Shown piece after piece: positions 51,448-60,996 of a DNA stretch of 64,000 nucleotides. How positions within the stretch are numbered: position 1 is the stretch's first letter; each line of letters begins with the position of its first letter. The position numbers and the translations under genes are program-made. Origin of the DNA: JBBQWZ01 sp038210135 (GTDB taxonomy: Bacteria; Acidobacteriota; Terriglobia; Bryobacterales; Bryobacteraceae); assembly GCA_038210135.1 (NCBI GenBank), contig JBBQWZ010000012.1, positions 1-64,000 of the forward strand, in the 5' to 3' direction. Below the pieces are notes generated by a model. That model was not told the DNA's origin, made no database searches, and saw only the letters and a list, made by a program, of their open reading frames with translations.

Positions 51448-53544
51448 ATGCGTTTATTGGGTCTTCTCTCGCTCGCTTTGCCGCTTTGTGCGGCCAACAC
51501 CCGGGCAACCTCCATTCTTGACCAGGCGCCGTTGCGCTTTGAAGAAGGCACCGGAGCGAATCGCTTCGTGGTGCGCGGCAGCGGGCTCGGAGTCCAACTC
51601 CGGGACGAGGAAGCCCGCCTTCAAGTCCGAGGCAACTCGGGCAACTGGCATCAGGTCCGCGTCACTCTACCGGGCGCCAAGCACTCCCCAATCGTCGGAG
51701 AAGCGCAGCAGGTCACCAAGACTTCGATCTTCCGCGGCGCGGAATCCAACTGGCGCAAGAACATCTCGAACTTCTCGAAAGTCCGCCAAGCGGGCGTGTA
51801 CCCTGGCGTGGATCTCGTTTACTACGGAGCCGGTAAGCAACTCGAATACGATTTTGTTGTGGCGCCGAACGCCGATCCCTCGCGGATCGTCATGCGTTTT
51901 TCCGGTGCAAAAGCCAGCCTCAACGCGGACGGCCAGTTGATCCTACGCGCTGGCGATGCCGAACTCATTCAGCATGCCCCGGCCATTTATCAGATGAATG
52001 CGGACGGAAATCCCGTCACCATCGCCGGCGGATATACGATCGCTAAGAATGGGTCTGTCGGTTTCCGGCTCGGTGCCTATGATCGCTCGCGGCAGCTAAT
52101 CATTGATCCGGTGATTTCCTACTCCGCGTATCTGGGTTCGACCTACGCGGACGGCGTGGTCGCCGTTGGGACGGATTTGGCCGGCGCACTCTACATCACC
52201 GGCTATACGAACTCCACCGATTTGCCGGTCACTCCCGATGTCACCCAGAGCGTGAACCTCGGGCTCCAAGATCTCTTTGTCGTCAAAATCGTGAACGGCG
52301 CCATTACGTATTTCACGTACCTCGGCGGCATCGGAAACGACGAGCCGAAAGCGATGGCTGTCGGTTTGAGCGGCAACGTCTATATCACCGGCGTTACGCA
52401 GTCTTCCGATTTCCCCACGACGTCCACCGCCTATCAGAAAACATTAGGCGGCAATAGCGACGCATTTCTGGTCCGGCTGGATCCCAGTTCCGGCTCGCTG
52501 GCCTACTCCTCGCTACTCGGCGGAGCCCTCGACGAGACCGGTTACGGAGTCGCGGTTGCTCCGGGCGGCATCGCTTACATCACCGGCTTCACTAGTTCGA
52601 ACGACTACCCGATCAATTCGAGTAACGCGTTCCAGGGGACCAGCGGCGGCAGCTACGATATGTTCGTGGCCAAGTTCGACACTACCGCGTCGGGTGCCGA
52701 TTCGCTCCCCGGATCGTCCTACATCGGCGGCGGCAGCCAGGATGCCGGCCGCGCGATCGCCATCGATCCCACGGGCGGCGTGTGGGTCGCGGGCGTGACG
52801 TATTCGGGCGACTTTCCGCTGTTCGGCAATTCCTATCGCCAGGGTTACTCGGGCAACGGCGACGCCGTTCTCGTCAAGTTGAATAGCGCTCTGACTGCGA
52901 TTTCTTACACCAGCTACTTTGGCGGATCCGATCTCGAAGAAGTCCATAAGCTAACCGTCGATTCCGAAGGCAAGCTGTATCTGGCTGGAATCACTCTCTC
53001 GACCGACTTGCCGGTTACAACGAACGCGTTGCAGGCCGCGCCCAATGGCAACGGCGACATTTTCATCGCGGTGCTCGATCCAACCAAAGCTCCTCAGCAG
53101 CAAGTTACCTACTGCACCTACTTCGGCGGCAGCCTGGCCGAAGCGCCCTACGATCTTCTGCGTGATGCTGGAACGGGCTACTTGTACCTGGCCGGCTACA
53201 CCCAGTCGCGGAACTTCCCGACCACTGCCGACGCCCTCCAGTCCGCCTCGGCGCAGGCTGGCACCGACGGCTTTGTAGCCATCCTCAACCCGGCGAAATC
53301 GGGCATCGATGGCTTGGTCTTTTCGAGCTACGTGACCGGCCCCGGCAACCAGATTGCGACCTCTCTTGCCCTCGCGGCGGACGGCACGCTATATGTGGGC
53401 GGAGCCTCCAGCAGTAGCGTATTTCCGGACGGAAACGCGACTCGGACCACCCCCAAAGGCAGCGTGGACGGCTTTGTCATGGGGTTGCGAGGCAAGCCCA
53501 TCGTGGCCCCGGTTGCGGCCGATCCGGCTAATACCGGATTCTAA
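51448..53544 (+). CDS. Secreted SBBP beta-propeller protein
   Basis: 698 residues. Signal peptide (about 1-16), an N-terminal domain of about 200 residues (DUF7948-like: VRGSGLGVQLRDEEARLQVRG, YPGVDLVYYGAGKQLEYDFVV) and about seven SBBP propeller units of about 55-60 residues (TYLGGIGNDEPKAMAVGLSGNVYITGVTQSSDFPTT and similar). Such proteins are exported and common in Acidobacteria; the partner or substrate is not known. ATG 51448 is set by the signal peptide; TAATAG about 20 nt ahead could be the -10. Confidence 0.82.
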   Translation: MRLLGLLSLALPLCAANTRATSILDQAPLRFEEGTGANRFVVRGSGLGVQLRDEEARLQVRGNSGNWHQVRVTLPGAKHSPIVGEAQQVTKTSIFRGAESNWRKNISNFSKVRQAGVYPGVDLVYYGAGKQLEYDFVVAPNADPSRIVMRFSGAKASLNADGQLILRAGDAELIQHAPAIYQMNADGNPVTIAGGYTIAKNGSVGFRLGAYDRSRQLIIDPVISYSAYLGSTYADGVVAVGTDLAGALYITGYTNSTDLPVTPDVTQSVNLGLQDLFVVKIVNGAITYFTYLGGIGNDEPKAMAVGLSGNVYITGVTQSSDFPTTSTAYQKTLGGNSDAFLVRLDPSSGSLAYSSLLGGALDETGYGVAVAPGGIAYITGFTSSNDYPINSSNAFQGTSGGSYDMFVAKFDTTASGADSLPGSSYIGGGSQDAGRAIAIDPTGGVWVAGVTYSGDFPLFGNSYRQGYSGNGDAVLVKLNSALTAISYTSYFGGSDLEEVHKLTVDSEGKLYLAGITLSTDLPVTTNALQAAPNGNGDIFIAVLDPTKAPQQQVTYCTYFGGSLAEAPYDLLRDAGTGYLYLAGYTQSRNFPTTADALQSASAQAGTDGFVAILNPAKSGIDGLVFSSYVTGPGNQIATSLALAADGTLYVGGASSSSVFPDGNATRTTPKGSVDGFVMGLRGKPIVAPVAADPANTGF

Positions 53545-53601
53545 GCGTTCCTACACAGGTACTGAACTGGCACCCGGCTGCGCTTTTTCGGCGAGCCGTG
53601 C

Positions 53602-53758
53602 TACACTATGAGTTCGCGTGTTTCGGAGGGTAGAGGACGTGTGTTCGCTGCCGCTGTGACAATTTCCGGGGGCCTTCCGGGTTCGTTTTGTGAGCCGGAA
53701 GCCGCCAGCGGACCGAGGAGTGCTGGTGAATCTGCGCTCCGGCGAAAAGGGTTAAGCC
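53602..53758 (+). promoter_or_regulatory. Promoter and about 145-nt leader of yceD-rpmF-plsX
   Basis: TACACT at 53602-53607 can be a -10, giving a leader of about 145 nt. The leader contains a 7-base hairpin (CTTCCGG, 53674-53680, with CCGGAAG, 53695-53701) and a second TTCCGG just upstream that could compete for the same arm. Leaders of ribosomal protein operons are often sites of feedback control; that is an inference here. Confidence 0.45.
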
Positions 53759-54307
53759 GTGTTTTATTCCGTTCGGGATCTCGAACTTCGCAAGGCCCAG
53801 TTCGATGTCTCTATCGAGCCGGGCGTCATTGATTTTCTGGACGCCAACCTTAGGCAGGCTGGCCCGGTGGCAGCGCAGGGTACGGTGGAACTCGTGCCGT
53901 ATTCAACGGGCGACATCCAGATGCGCGGCCAGTTTCGGGTCCGGATGGAATCGGATTGCGACCGTTGTCTTGAACCGGCGCAATTCGATGTTGAGAATAA
54001 CTTGGCTATCCTGTTCAAGCCTTCTTCGGAAACTGAAGAGGATGAAGAGGCCGAGTTGGCGGAAGGCGAGACGGACGTCGCGTTCTACGATGGCGACGGG
54101 GTTTTGCTCGAAGATGTCGTGCGGGAGCAGATTGTTCTCGCCTTGCCGATCAAGCTGGTCTGCAAGGAAGATTGCCAGGGTCTTTGTCCGGTTTGCGGAG
54201 AGAATTGGAATCTACGGGAATGCGAGTGTGAGCGGACACCGGTGGACGTGCGTTGGAGCGCGTTGCAAGAGCTGAATTCTTCGCCCACTGGTAAGTCGGC
54301 TAAGTAA
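53759..54307 (+). CDS. yceD: DUF177/YceD family protein
   Basis: 182 residues. YceD-type proteins accompany the L32 gene in many bacteria and in plants and E. coli affect 23S rRNA handling. The conserved Cys pair ESDCDRCLEPA (about 64-74) and the second set in CKEDCQGLCPVCGENWNLRECEC (about 140-162) are present; the latter suggests zinc binding. An acidic stretch (TEEDEEAELAEGE) lies between. GTG start at 53759 with AAAAGGG about 12 nt ahead. Confidence 0.88.
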   Translation: MFYSVRDLELRKAQFDVSIEPGVIDFLDANLRQAGPVAAQGTVELVPYSTGDIQMRGQFRVRMESDCDRCLEPAQFDVENNLAILFKPSSETEEDEEAELAEGETDVAFYDGDGVLLEDVVREQIVLALPIKLVCKEDCQGLCPVCGENWNLRECECERTPVDVRWSALQELNSSPTGKSAK

Positions 54308-54373
54308 CGAGTTTTAGCGGAAGGCTTACAAACAAGCGCTTCTGAACATTTTTTGAATAGGTAGGAACTAGCA

Positions 54374-54556
54374 ATGCCAAATCCAAAACGGCGCCACTCC
54401 AAGCGGCGCACCTCCACCCGGCGGGCCCACGATCACCTGCAGAAGCCGGCGATGTCGGAATGCCCGCAGTGCCACGAGCCCAAGCTCCCGCACCGCGTCT
54501 GCCCCCACTGCGGCAATTATAAGGGCCGCGAAGTCATCGAAGTCGCCGAGGAATAG
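54374..54556 (+). CDS. rpmF: 50S ribosomal protein L32
   Basis: 60 residues. Starts MPNPKRRHSKRRTSTRRAHD, the L32 signature, and has both zinc-ribbon pairs (CPQC and CPHC), so it is the zinc-binding (C+) form. Order yceD-rpmF-plsX is the classical one. Confidence 0.97.
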   Translation: MPNPKRRHSKRRTSTRRAHDHLQKPAMSECPQCHEPKLPHRVCPHCGNYKGREVIEVAEE

Positions 54557-54568
54557 AATCGGCCTTTT
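54554..54568 (+). promoter_or_regulatory. Possible internal -10 ahead of plsX
   Basis: TAGAAT at 54554-54559 begins within the rpmF stop codon and ends 9 nt before the plsX ATG. It could give a leaderless plsX message in addition to read-through, although chance overlap with the stop codon is possible. Confidence 0.35.
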
Positions 54569-55597
54569 ATGCTCACCATTGCGCTCGACGCCATGGGCGG
54601 CGATGACGCTCCCAAGGCCGAAGTTGAGGGCGCGATTCGGGCCGCTCGAACTCTGGGCATCAAAGTCATTCTTGTGGGCCGCGAAGATGTTCTCCGCAAG
54701 GAGTTGCAGCAGCATCGCGGCTGGCAGGATCTTCCGCTCGAAATCCATCACGCCAGCGAAGTGATCACGATGGACGATTCGGCCGCCAAGGCCATGCGCT
54801 CCAAGCGCGATTCATCGATTCGTGTCGCGACTCGCTTAGTCAAGGAAGGCGTCGCGCAGGGCGTCGTCTCCGCCGGCAACACGGGCGCCGTGATGGCCAC
54901 CGCGAAAACCGGGCTCGGCATGCTTCCCGGCGTGGACCGTCCGGCTCTGGCTTCCGCACTCCCGACTCTCAAAGGCTCCCCCGTTGTTGTTGTCGACGTC
55001 GGTGCCAACGTCGATTGCACCGCCCGCATGCTCGGGCAGTTCGCGATCATGGGCGACGTGTACGCCCGCATCATTTTCAAGCAGCCGAAGCCGCGCGTCG
55101 GCCTCCTGTCGATTGGCGAAGAAGAGCACAAGGGCAACGAGCTGACCAAGGCCGCGACGCCCATCCTCAAATCGCTCCCCATCCACTTCATCGGCAACGT
55201 CGAAGGCCGCGACATTTACTCCGGCATCGTAGACGTGGTCGTCTGCGATGGCTTCATCGGCAACGTGGTCCTCAAGGTGAGTGAAGGCGTGGTGGATATG
55301 ATCAAGCACCTGCTCAAGGATTCGCTCGCACAAACCATCACCCGCAAAATCGGCTACGTGCTTTCGAAGAACGCCTACGAGGATTTCCGCAAGCGCGTGG
55401 ATTATTCGGAATACGGTGGCGCTCCGTTGTTGGGCGTCAAAGGCGTTTGCATCATCTGCCACGGCCGCTCCAACGCGACGGCGATCATGAACGCGCTGCG
55501 GGTCGCCGCCGAGTTCGCCGCGGGCGGGATGAGCGACCAGATCGAATCCGAGCTTTCGAAAGGCGCCGCCATGCCGGTCGCCGCTCCCGCGAATTAG
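54569..55597 (+). CDS. plsX: Phosphate acyltransferase PlsX
   Basis: 342 residues. Converts acyl-ACP to acyl-phosphate for phospholipid synthesis. It starts LTIALDAMGGDDAPKAEVEGA and carries GVVSAGNTGAVMATA, VVVDVGANVDC, and GNVEGRDIYSGIVDVVVCDGFIGNVVLKVSEG. fabH and other fatty acid genes that often follow are absent here. Confidence 0.95.
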   Translation: MLTIALDAMGGDDAPKAEVEGAIRAARTLGIKVILVGREDVLRKELQQHRGWQDLPLEIHHASEVITMDDSAAKAMRSKRDSSIRVATRLVKEGVAQGVVSAGNTGAVMATAKTGLGMLPGVDRPALASALPTLKGSPVVVVDVGANVDCTARMLGQFAIMGDVYARIIFKQPKPRVGLLSIGEEEHKGNELTKAATPILKSLPIHFIGNVEGRDIYSGIVDVVVCDGFIGNVVLKVSEGVVDMIKHLLKDSLAQTITRKIGYVLSKNAYEDFRKRVDYSEYGGAPLLGVKGVCIICHGRSNATAIMNALRVAAEFAAGGMSDQIESELSKGAAMPVAAPAN

Positions 55598-55680
55598 ATC
55601 CGTTCCTCTGAATTCATTCAGCGGAGTGTTGCCTGTGCCCGCATTGAGCCGCCCCGCCCCTCGAAGCTTGACGCTCGCGG

Positions 55681-55707
55681 TAGAATCTCCTAGACCAAGG
55701 AGATCTC
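55681..55707 (+). promoter_or_regulatory. -10 and ribosome site of the amidohydrolase gene
   Basis: TAGAAT at 55681-55686 is 21 nt from the GTG start; AAGGAG at about 55697-55702 precedes it. Unlike many genes in this window, this one has a leader and a Shine-Dalgarno site. Confidence 0.5.
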
Positions 55708-58700
55708 GTGCGCCGCATCCTCATTCCTTCGCTCGCTCTCTGCGCCCTGTTTAGCGCCGCCCTTTCCCAAGATACGCCCTCCGACAAAAAAGGCGATAAA
55801 AAGGCCGCTGACAAAAAGGGACTGCCCCTGAAGCCAGAGCGTAAGCTCGAGTTCAAGACCAACGAAGGAACGTGGCTGTCACTCGACGTCTCGCCCGACG
55901 GCAAGACGATCCTCTTCGACCTGCTCGGCGATCTGTACACGCTTCCGATCACGGGCGGAGAAGCCAAGCGCATCACCAGCGGGATGGCGTTCGACTCCAT
56001 GCCGGTGTATTCGCCCGACGGCAAGAAGATCGCCTTCATCAGCGATCGCGAGGGCGCCGAAAATCTGTGGATCGCCGACGCCGACGGCACCAATCCCAAA
56101 CAGCTCTCAAAAGACCAGCAAGCCGGCTATCACTCACCCGCCTGGACCCCGGACGGCGACTACGTGATGGTCTCCCGTCAGAATCAGGTGCCCGGCGATA
56201 TCTGGATGTTTCACATCCAGGGCGGCAGCGGAGTCCAGGTTACGAAGGCGACACCGACTACCCCTGTTGACGCGGGCCCCGGTCCCGGCGGACCTCCCGT
56301 GCAGCGCCGCGCCGCCGGCGCCTTCGCATCGAAAGACGGAAAGTACATCTACTTCGCGCGCCGCAACGGAAACTTTTCTTATAACGTGACCTTCCCGCTG
56401 TGGCAGATCGTGCGCCGCGATCGTACGACTGGTGAAGAGGATGTGATTACGAATCAGGTCGGCAGCGCCTTCAAGCCAGTGCTTTCTCCCGACGGAAGCA
56501 AGTTGGTCTTCGGAACCCGCCTCGACACCCAGACCGGCTTGCGGATCCGCGACATGAAGACCGGCGAAGAGAAATGGCTGAAGTATCCCGTCACGCGCGA
56601 CGATCAGGAATCCGCCGCCACGCGCGACGTGCTCCCCGGCTACGCCTTCACGCCGGACGGCAAGGATTTGATTGTCACGATCGGCGGCAAAATCCAGCGC
56701 GTGCAGATTGCTACCGGTGAGGCGAAAGAGATTCCTTTTGAAGCGCAGGTATCACTCGATATGGGTGCGCAATTGAAGTTCGCCTCGCGCGTGGAAGAAG
56801 GTCCGGTACGGGCGCGGCTGATTCAGGCTCCGGCGCAATCTCCGGATGGGAAGCGGGTCGTCTTCTCGTCACTCACGCAGCTGTACACAGCCGACCTCCC
56901 CGGCGGAAAGCCGAAGCCGCTGGGCATGGGCGGATACCAGCCTTCCTGGTCGCATGACGGCCAATGGATCGTGTACTCGACGTGGTCCGGCATGGGCGGC
57001 CAGATGTTTAAAATGCGCGCGGACGGAAGCGGAACTCCGCAGCAACTCACCGCCGTTCCGGCATACTATCGCGATCCCGTCTGGTCGGCGGACGACAAGC
57101 GGATCGTTGCTCTGCGTTCCTCGCGGCAAGCTCGACTCGAGTCTCCCAATGACAACGGAAACCCGATTGGGATGGACGTCGTCTCGATTCCGGCGTCGGG
57201 CGGTGACGTCAGCCTGATCGTGCCCGCGCGCGGCGTCGGACGCCCGCACTTCACCAGCGATCCGGAGCGGATTTATGTGGGTTCGAACCAGGGCTTGCAA
57301 TCGTTCCGCTTCGATGGGAGCGATCGCCGCACGCATCTGCGGATCGAAACCCGTGGCCGCGGCACACGGCCCGCACAGGTTGCCGACGTACGGATGTCGC
57401 CCGATGGGAAATATGCGCTGGCGAAAGTGAACAACCAACTGTGGGTGATTACCGTTCCGGTCGCGGGCGGAGACACGCCGGTCGTGAACGTGGATACGCC
57501 CGCCGTGCCGGTGCAGAAACTTACCGATTTGGGCGCGGACGATTTCCGCTGGGCCGAGGACGGCAAGCAAATCACCTGGGCGCTCGGCAGCAGTTTCTTC
57601 CGTCAGGCCGTTTCGACGCTGACCTTTGAAGACAAGAAGCCCGGCCCGGTCGGCGAAAACGCTGGGGAAAAGAAAGACGACGAAGCAGCGCCGATCGTCA
57701 AAAAGCAGCTCGCCGAAGAGTACGACATGGTCGTCGAAAAGCCGCGCGCAAAGCCGAGCGGCACGGTCGCGATTCGTGGCGCCAAGATCGTCACCATGAA
57801 AGGCGATGAAATCATTCCCGATGGCGACATCGTGGTCACCGACAACCGGATCACGGCGATCGGCAAGAAAGGATCGGTCACGATTCCCCCCGGGGCGAAA
57901 GTCATCGACGCCAAAGGTGCCACCATCATTCCCGGATTCGTGGACGTCCATGCGCACTACTTCGAAGTAAAGCGGGGCCAGCTCGATCTGCAGAACTGGA
58001 CCTACCTCGCGAACCTTGCCTACGGCGTCACCGCCGGACGCGATCCGCAAACCGGATCGAACGACATGTTCGCTTACCAGGATCTGATCGACACCGGCGA
58101 CCTCCCCGGTCCGCGCGCGTATTCGACTGGACCCGGAATCTTCGCCGACACGAACTTCCAGTCGCTCGAAGACGCGCGCAACGTAGTGAAGCGCTATAAG
58201 CAGTATTACCGGACGAACACCGTCAAATCCTACATGGTGGGCAACCGCAAACAGCGTCAGTGGATGGTGCAGGCTTGCCGCGAAAACGGCATCATGCCGA
58301 CCACCGAAGGCGGCCTCGACGTGAAGCTCAACCTGACGCACGCGATCGACGGCTTTGCAGGCAATGAGCATTCACTGCCGCTGGTGCCACTTTATAAGGA
58401 CGTCGTCGAAGTGTATTCAAAGTCGGGAATCTTCTATACGCCGACGCTGCTGGTAGCCTATGGCGGCCCATGGGCGGAGAATTATTTCTACGAGACGACC
58501 AACGTCTATCGCGATACGAAGTTGCGACGCTTCATTCCGCGCGACATTCTTGAAAGCCGCGCGAAACGCCGCCAGTGGTTCTCCGAGGAAGAACACATCT
58601 TCCCGAAGCTTGCCGCGGAAGCAGCAAAGATTGTGCGCAATGGCGGCAAAGTGACCATCGGCGGACACGGCCAGTTGCAGGGCATTCAGGTCCACTGGGA

Positions 58701-58989
58701 AATGTGGGCGCTGCAGAGCGGCGGTTTGACTCCGCATGAGGTTCTTCGCTCGGCGACGCTGTTCGGCGCGGAAGCGATCGGCCTCGATCAGGATCTCGGC
58801 AGCCTCGAAGTCGGTAAAATGGCCGACCTTCTGATCCTCAATCGCGATCCGCTCGACAACATCCGCAATACGAATTCGATCCGCTACGTAGTCAAGAACG
58901 GCGAGATCTACGAGGGCGATACGCTCAACCAGATCTGGCCGAAACAGAAGCCGCTGGGCGATTTGTGGTGGTGGAAAGAACTGCCGTAA
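55708..58989 (+). CDS. Exported amidohydrolase with TolB-like propeller
   Basis: 1093 residues. Signal peptide (about 1-21), a Lys/Asp-rich linker, a propeller region with many PD40-type units (about 50-640; LDVSPDGKTILF, VYSPDGKKIAFISDREG, PAWTPDGDYVMVSRQ) and an amidohydrolase domain (about 690-1090). The metal motif is GFVDVHAH (His about 748 and 750); later family signatures include GKVTIGGHGQLQGIQVHWEMW and GSLEVGKMADLLILN. The usual metal-binding Asp after GG/GSD is His in GGHGQ, as in other members of this two-domain group. Probably periplasmic; substrate unknown (peptide- or amide-like). Confidence 0.88.
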   Translation: MRRILIPSLALCALFSAALSQDTPSDKKGDKKAADKKGLPLKPERKLEFKTNEGTWLSLDVSPDGKTILFDLLGDLYTLPITGGEAKRITSGMAFDSMPVYSPDGKKIAFISDREGAENLWIADADGTNPKQLSKDQQAGYHSPAWTPDGDYVMVSRQNQVPGDIWMFHIQGGSGVQVTKATPTTPVDAGPGPGGPPVQRRAAGAFASKDGKYIYFARRNGNFSYNVTFPLWQIVRRDRTTGEEDVITNQVGSAFKPVLSPDGSKLVFGTRLDTQTGLRIRDMKTGEEKWLKYPVTRDDQESAATRDVLPGYAFTPDGKDLIVTIGGKIQRVQIATGEAKEIPFEAQVSLDMGAQLKFASRVEEGPVRARLIQAPAQSPDGKRVVFSSLTQLYTADLPGGKPKPLGMGGYQPSWSHDGQWIVYSTWSGMGGQMFKMRADGSGTPQQLTAVPAYYRDPVWSADDKRIVALRSSRQARLESPNDNGNPIGMDVVSIPASGGDVSLIVPARGVGRPHFTSDPERIYVGSNQGLQSFRFDGSDRRTHLRIETRGRGTRPAQVADVRMSPDGKYALAKVNNQLWVITVPVAGGDTPVVNVDTPAVPVQKLTDLGADDFRWAEDGKQITWALGSSFFRQAVSTLTFEDKKPGPVGENAGEKKDDEAAPIVKKQLAEEYDMVVEKPRAKPSGTVAIRGAKIVTMKGDEIIPDGDIVVTDNRITAIGKKGSVTIPPGAKVIDAKGATIIPGFVDVHAHYFEVKRGQLDLQNWTYLANLAYGVTAGRDPQTGSNDMFAYQDLIDTGDLPGPRAYSTGPGIFADTNFQSLEDARNVVKRYKQYYRTNTVKSYMVGNRKQRQWMVQACRENGIMPTTEGGLDVKLNLTHAIDGFAGNEHSLPLVPLYKDVVEVYSKSGIFYTPTLLVAYGGPWAENYFYETTNVYRDTKLRRFIPRDILESRAKRRQWFSEEEHIFPKLAAEAAKIVRNGGKVTIGGHGQLQGIQVHWEMWALQSGGLTPHEVLRSATLFGAEAIGLDQDLGSLEVGKMADLLILNRDPLDNIRNTNSIRYVVKNGEIYEGDTLNQIWPKQKPLGDLWWWKELP

Positions 58990-59002
58990 GGTTCCTTCCG
59001 CC

Positions 59003-59827
59003 TCAATGCTTCGGTTGGGTGGGCGCCGCGCCTTTCGCAGGTTGGTCCATCTTATCCGGCTCACCAAGCACGCCGGTTCCATTCAAGATAATGATGTCCA
59101 CGCGGCGGTTCCGGGCGCGGCCCGCTTCGGTCTCGTTGGTATCGATGGGCGCCGTTTCGGCGTAACCGGCAATCGACAGTTTTTCGCGCGGCACCTCTCC
59201 GCGGGTGGTTAGGTATTCGAGAATCGCGATGCTGCGAGCCGCGGAAAGCTCCCAGTTGCTTTTGAATTTGGGGCCACTGATCGGAACCGAGTCGGTGTGG
59301 CCTTCGAGCCGGACCGGATTCGGCACCTTCCGAATGGCGGCCGCGATTTTGTCGAGACTTTCAAACGCATCGCGCGAAACAGTGTCCTCTCCCGATGGGA
59401 ACAGCGCCGCCTGCGCGAAGCTGATGGTCAACCCGCGGCTCTGCATGGAGACCTGAATCCGTCCTTCGGCAATCTCCTTCTTCAGCTCGGCGGCCAGAAA
59501 TTTCATCGACGGAAGAAGTTCGACCAACGTCCCCGCCTCCTTCACTTGAACCGGTTTGGTGATTCCGCCCGGGCCTCTCTGCGCCGCGTTCCCTTTGCCC
59601 TTATCGTCCGCCACGCCCCCCAAAATCGCAGCCACGATCGCGCTCGCGTGAGTGCCTTCTTCGAGCGCTTTCTTTACCGAGTCCGAAACCTGCTGCGCTT
59701 TCGTTTTGTCGGTCTGGCTGGTGGCAAACATCACCACGAAAAATGCGAACAATAAAGTAATAAAGTCCGCGTAGGAGATCAGCCAGCGCTCATGGTTGGC
59801 ATGCTCCGGGGGTTTCTTTTTTCTCAC
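59003..59827 (-). CDS. motB: Flagellar motor stator protein MotB
   Basis: 274 residues. One N-terminal membrane helix (about 17-36) carries the proton-binding Asp (SYADFITLLFAFFVVMFA, Asp about 21), a linker, then an OmpA-like peptidoglycan-binding domain (about 130-250; RLEGHTDSVPI, NWELSAARSIAILEYL, RNRRVDIIILN). With MotA it forms the stator that drives rotation. It lies 19 bases after motA in the same unit. Confidence 0.93.
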   Translation of the reverse strand: MRKKKPPEHANHERWLISYADFITLLFAFFVVMFATSQTDKTKAQQVSDSVKKALEEGTHASAIVAAILGGVADDKGKGNAAQRGPGGITKPVQVKEAGTLVELLPSMKFLAAELKKEIAEGRIQVSMQSRGLTISFAQAALFPSGEDTVSRDAFESLDKIAAAIRKVPNPVRLEGHTDSVPISGPKFKSNWELSAARSIAILEYLTTRGEVPREKLSIAGYAETAPIDTNETEAGRARNRRVDIIILNGTGVLGEPDKMDQPAKGAAPTQPKH

Positions 59828-59846
59828 CGTCCTTCTTTCCCGCAGC

Positions 59847-60719
59847 TCATCCTTTTGCGGCGGGCGCTTCCGCGGCCGCGGCTGGGGCGTCCTTGCGGCC
59901 CGCCTCCTCTTTCTTCGGAACCGGCTTCGGAGTGTGATCGAAAACTTCCAACTTGCTGCGGATCAGTTTTGGATTCAACCCCTCGACGATGCTGAGAACG
60001 CCTTCAAGGATCAGTTCCTTGCAAATCGTCTCGTCCTGCGCCCGCGCTTTCACTTTATTGGCCGCGGGAAGCAGTAAGAGGTTCGACAACCCGACGCCGT
60101 ATACGGTCGCGACGAATGCCACCGCGATTCCGTGCCCCACTTCTTCAATATTGGCCAGGTTCTTCATCACCTGGATCAAACCCATTACCGCGCCGATGAT
60201 GCCGATGGTCGGCGCATAGCCGCCCGCGCTCTCGAAAACCTTTGCCTCGCAATCCGCCTGATGCTCACCCACGCTGATCGCCAGCTCGAGCATCTTGCGC
60301 ATCTCCTGCAGATCCGTTCCGTCAACGGCCAGCGTTAACGCCTTCTTCAGAAACGGATCTTTGACTTCTTCCGCGTCACCCTCGAGTGATACGAGCCCGT
60401 TCTTGCGCGCCTTGGTCGCGTAGCCGATGATCTCCTCAATCAACTTTCCCGGCGGTTCGGTTGAATCGAAAAACACTCCGACAACTCGCTTTGCGGCCGC
60501 CAGAAATACCGGCAGCGGCGTGTTAATCAATACCGCGCCGAACGTTCCACCCAGTACGATCAGCGCCGCCGTGATCTGGGCGATATCTTTCAGACTGCCG
60601 CCTTCGAGCAGCAGTCCGCCTACAATGCCGCCAAAAGCCAGGAAAACCCCTGCGATCGATCCGAGATCGGGCTTACCGCCGCTCTTTTTCTCGGTTTTCT
60701 TTTCCGCAACGTCCGCCAT
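59847..60719 (-). CDS. motA: Flagellar motor stator protein MotA
   Basis: 290 residues with four membrane segments. The first (SIAGVFLAFGGIVGGLLLEGG) and the later pair (YAPTIGIIGAVMGLIQVMK, AFVATVYGVGLSNLLLLPAAN) fit the MotA/PomA family, with a cytoplasmic loop of about 100 residues in between. The tail is Ala/Pro/Glu-rich and longer than usual. It follows flbD by 9 bases and precedes motB. Confidence 0.92.
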   Translation of the reverse strand: MADVAEKKTEKKSGGKPDLGSIAGVFLAFGGIVGGLLLEGGSLKDIAQITAALIVLGGTFGAVLINTPLPVFLAAAKRVVGVFFDSTEPPGKLIEEIIGYATKARKNGLVSLEGDAEEVKDPFLKKALTLAVDGTDLQEMRKMLELAISVGEHQADCEAKVFESAGGYAPTIGIIGAVMGLIQVMKNLANIEEVGHGIAVAFVATVYGVGLSNLLLLPAANKVKARAQDETICKELILEGVLSIVEGLNPKLIRSKLEVFDHTPKPVPKKEEAGRKDAPAAAAEAPAAKG

Positions 60720-60728
60720 GTGCGCGTC

Positions 60729-60935
60729 CTAATCTCCTCTAAGCACACAGAGTCCACTCATCAGTTTGCGGCGGAATTGGATTACTCTTTGAATCACTTC
60801 CTCGGTTGTCTCGCGGACCATGAACTTCTGACCCGTGGTCATACTGACCACCGTGTCGGGAGTCGCTTCCACGTGTTCGATGAGGTCCGAGTTGACGACC
60901 AACTCTTGAAGATTGAAGCGAGTCAGACGGATCAT
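60729..60935 (-). CDS. flbD: FlbD family flagellar protein
   Basis: 68 residues: MIRLTRFNLQELVVNSDLIEHVEATPDTVVSMTTGQKFMVRETTEEVIQRV is typical of FlbD (shown here in short segments: LTRFN, VVNSDLIE, TPDTVVSMTTG). FlbD-like proteins sit in flagellar gene clusters of many phyla ahead of motA. Their role is not fully clear. The set flbD-motA-motB is complete, but other flagellar genes are not in the window. Confidence 0.88.
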   Translation of the reverse strand: MIRLTRFNLQELVVNSDLIEHVEATPDTVVSMTTGQKFMVRETTEEVIQRVIQFRRKLMSGLCVLRGD

Positions 60936-60996
60936 TGAGGGTCCTAAGTGCCCTTATCGGCAACCCGGACCCCGCCTTGAGAGAAGTGGGAGGAAA

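Noticed and set aside
53565..53590. Sigma-54 promoter (TGGCAC..TGCGC) ahead of yceD
   Set aside because: The GG-GC spacing is one base too short and the genes are housekeeping.
55668..55686. TTGACG followed by TAGAAT as a complete promoter
   Set aside because: The spacer is only 7 bases, far from the 16-18 needed; only the -10 element is kept.
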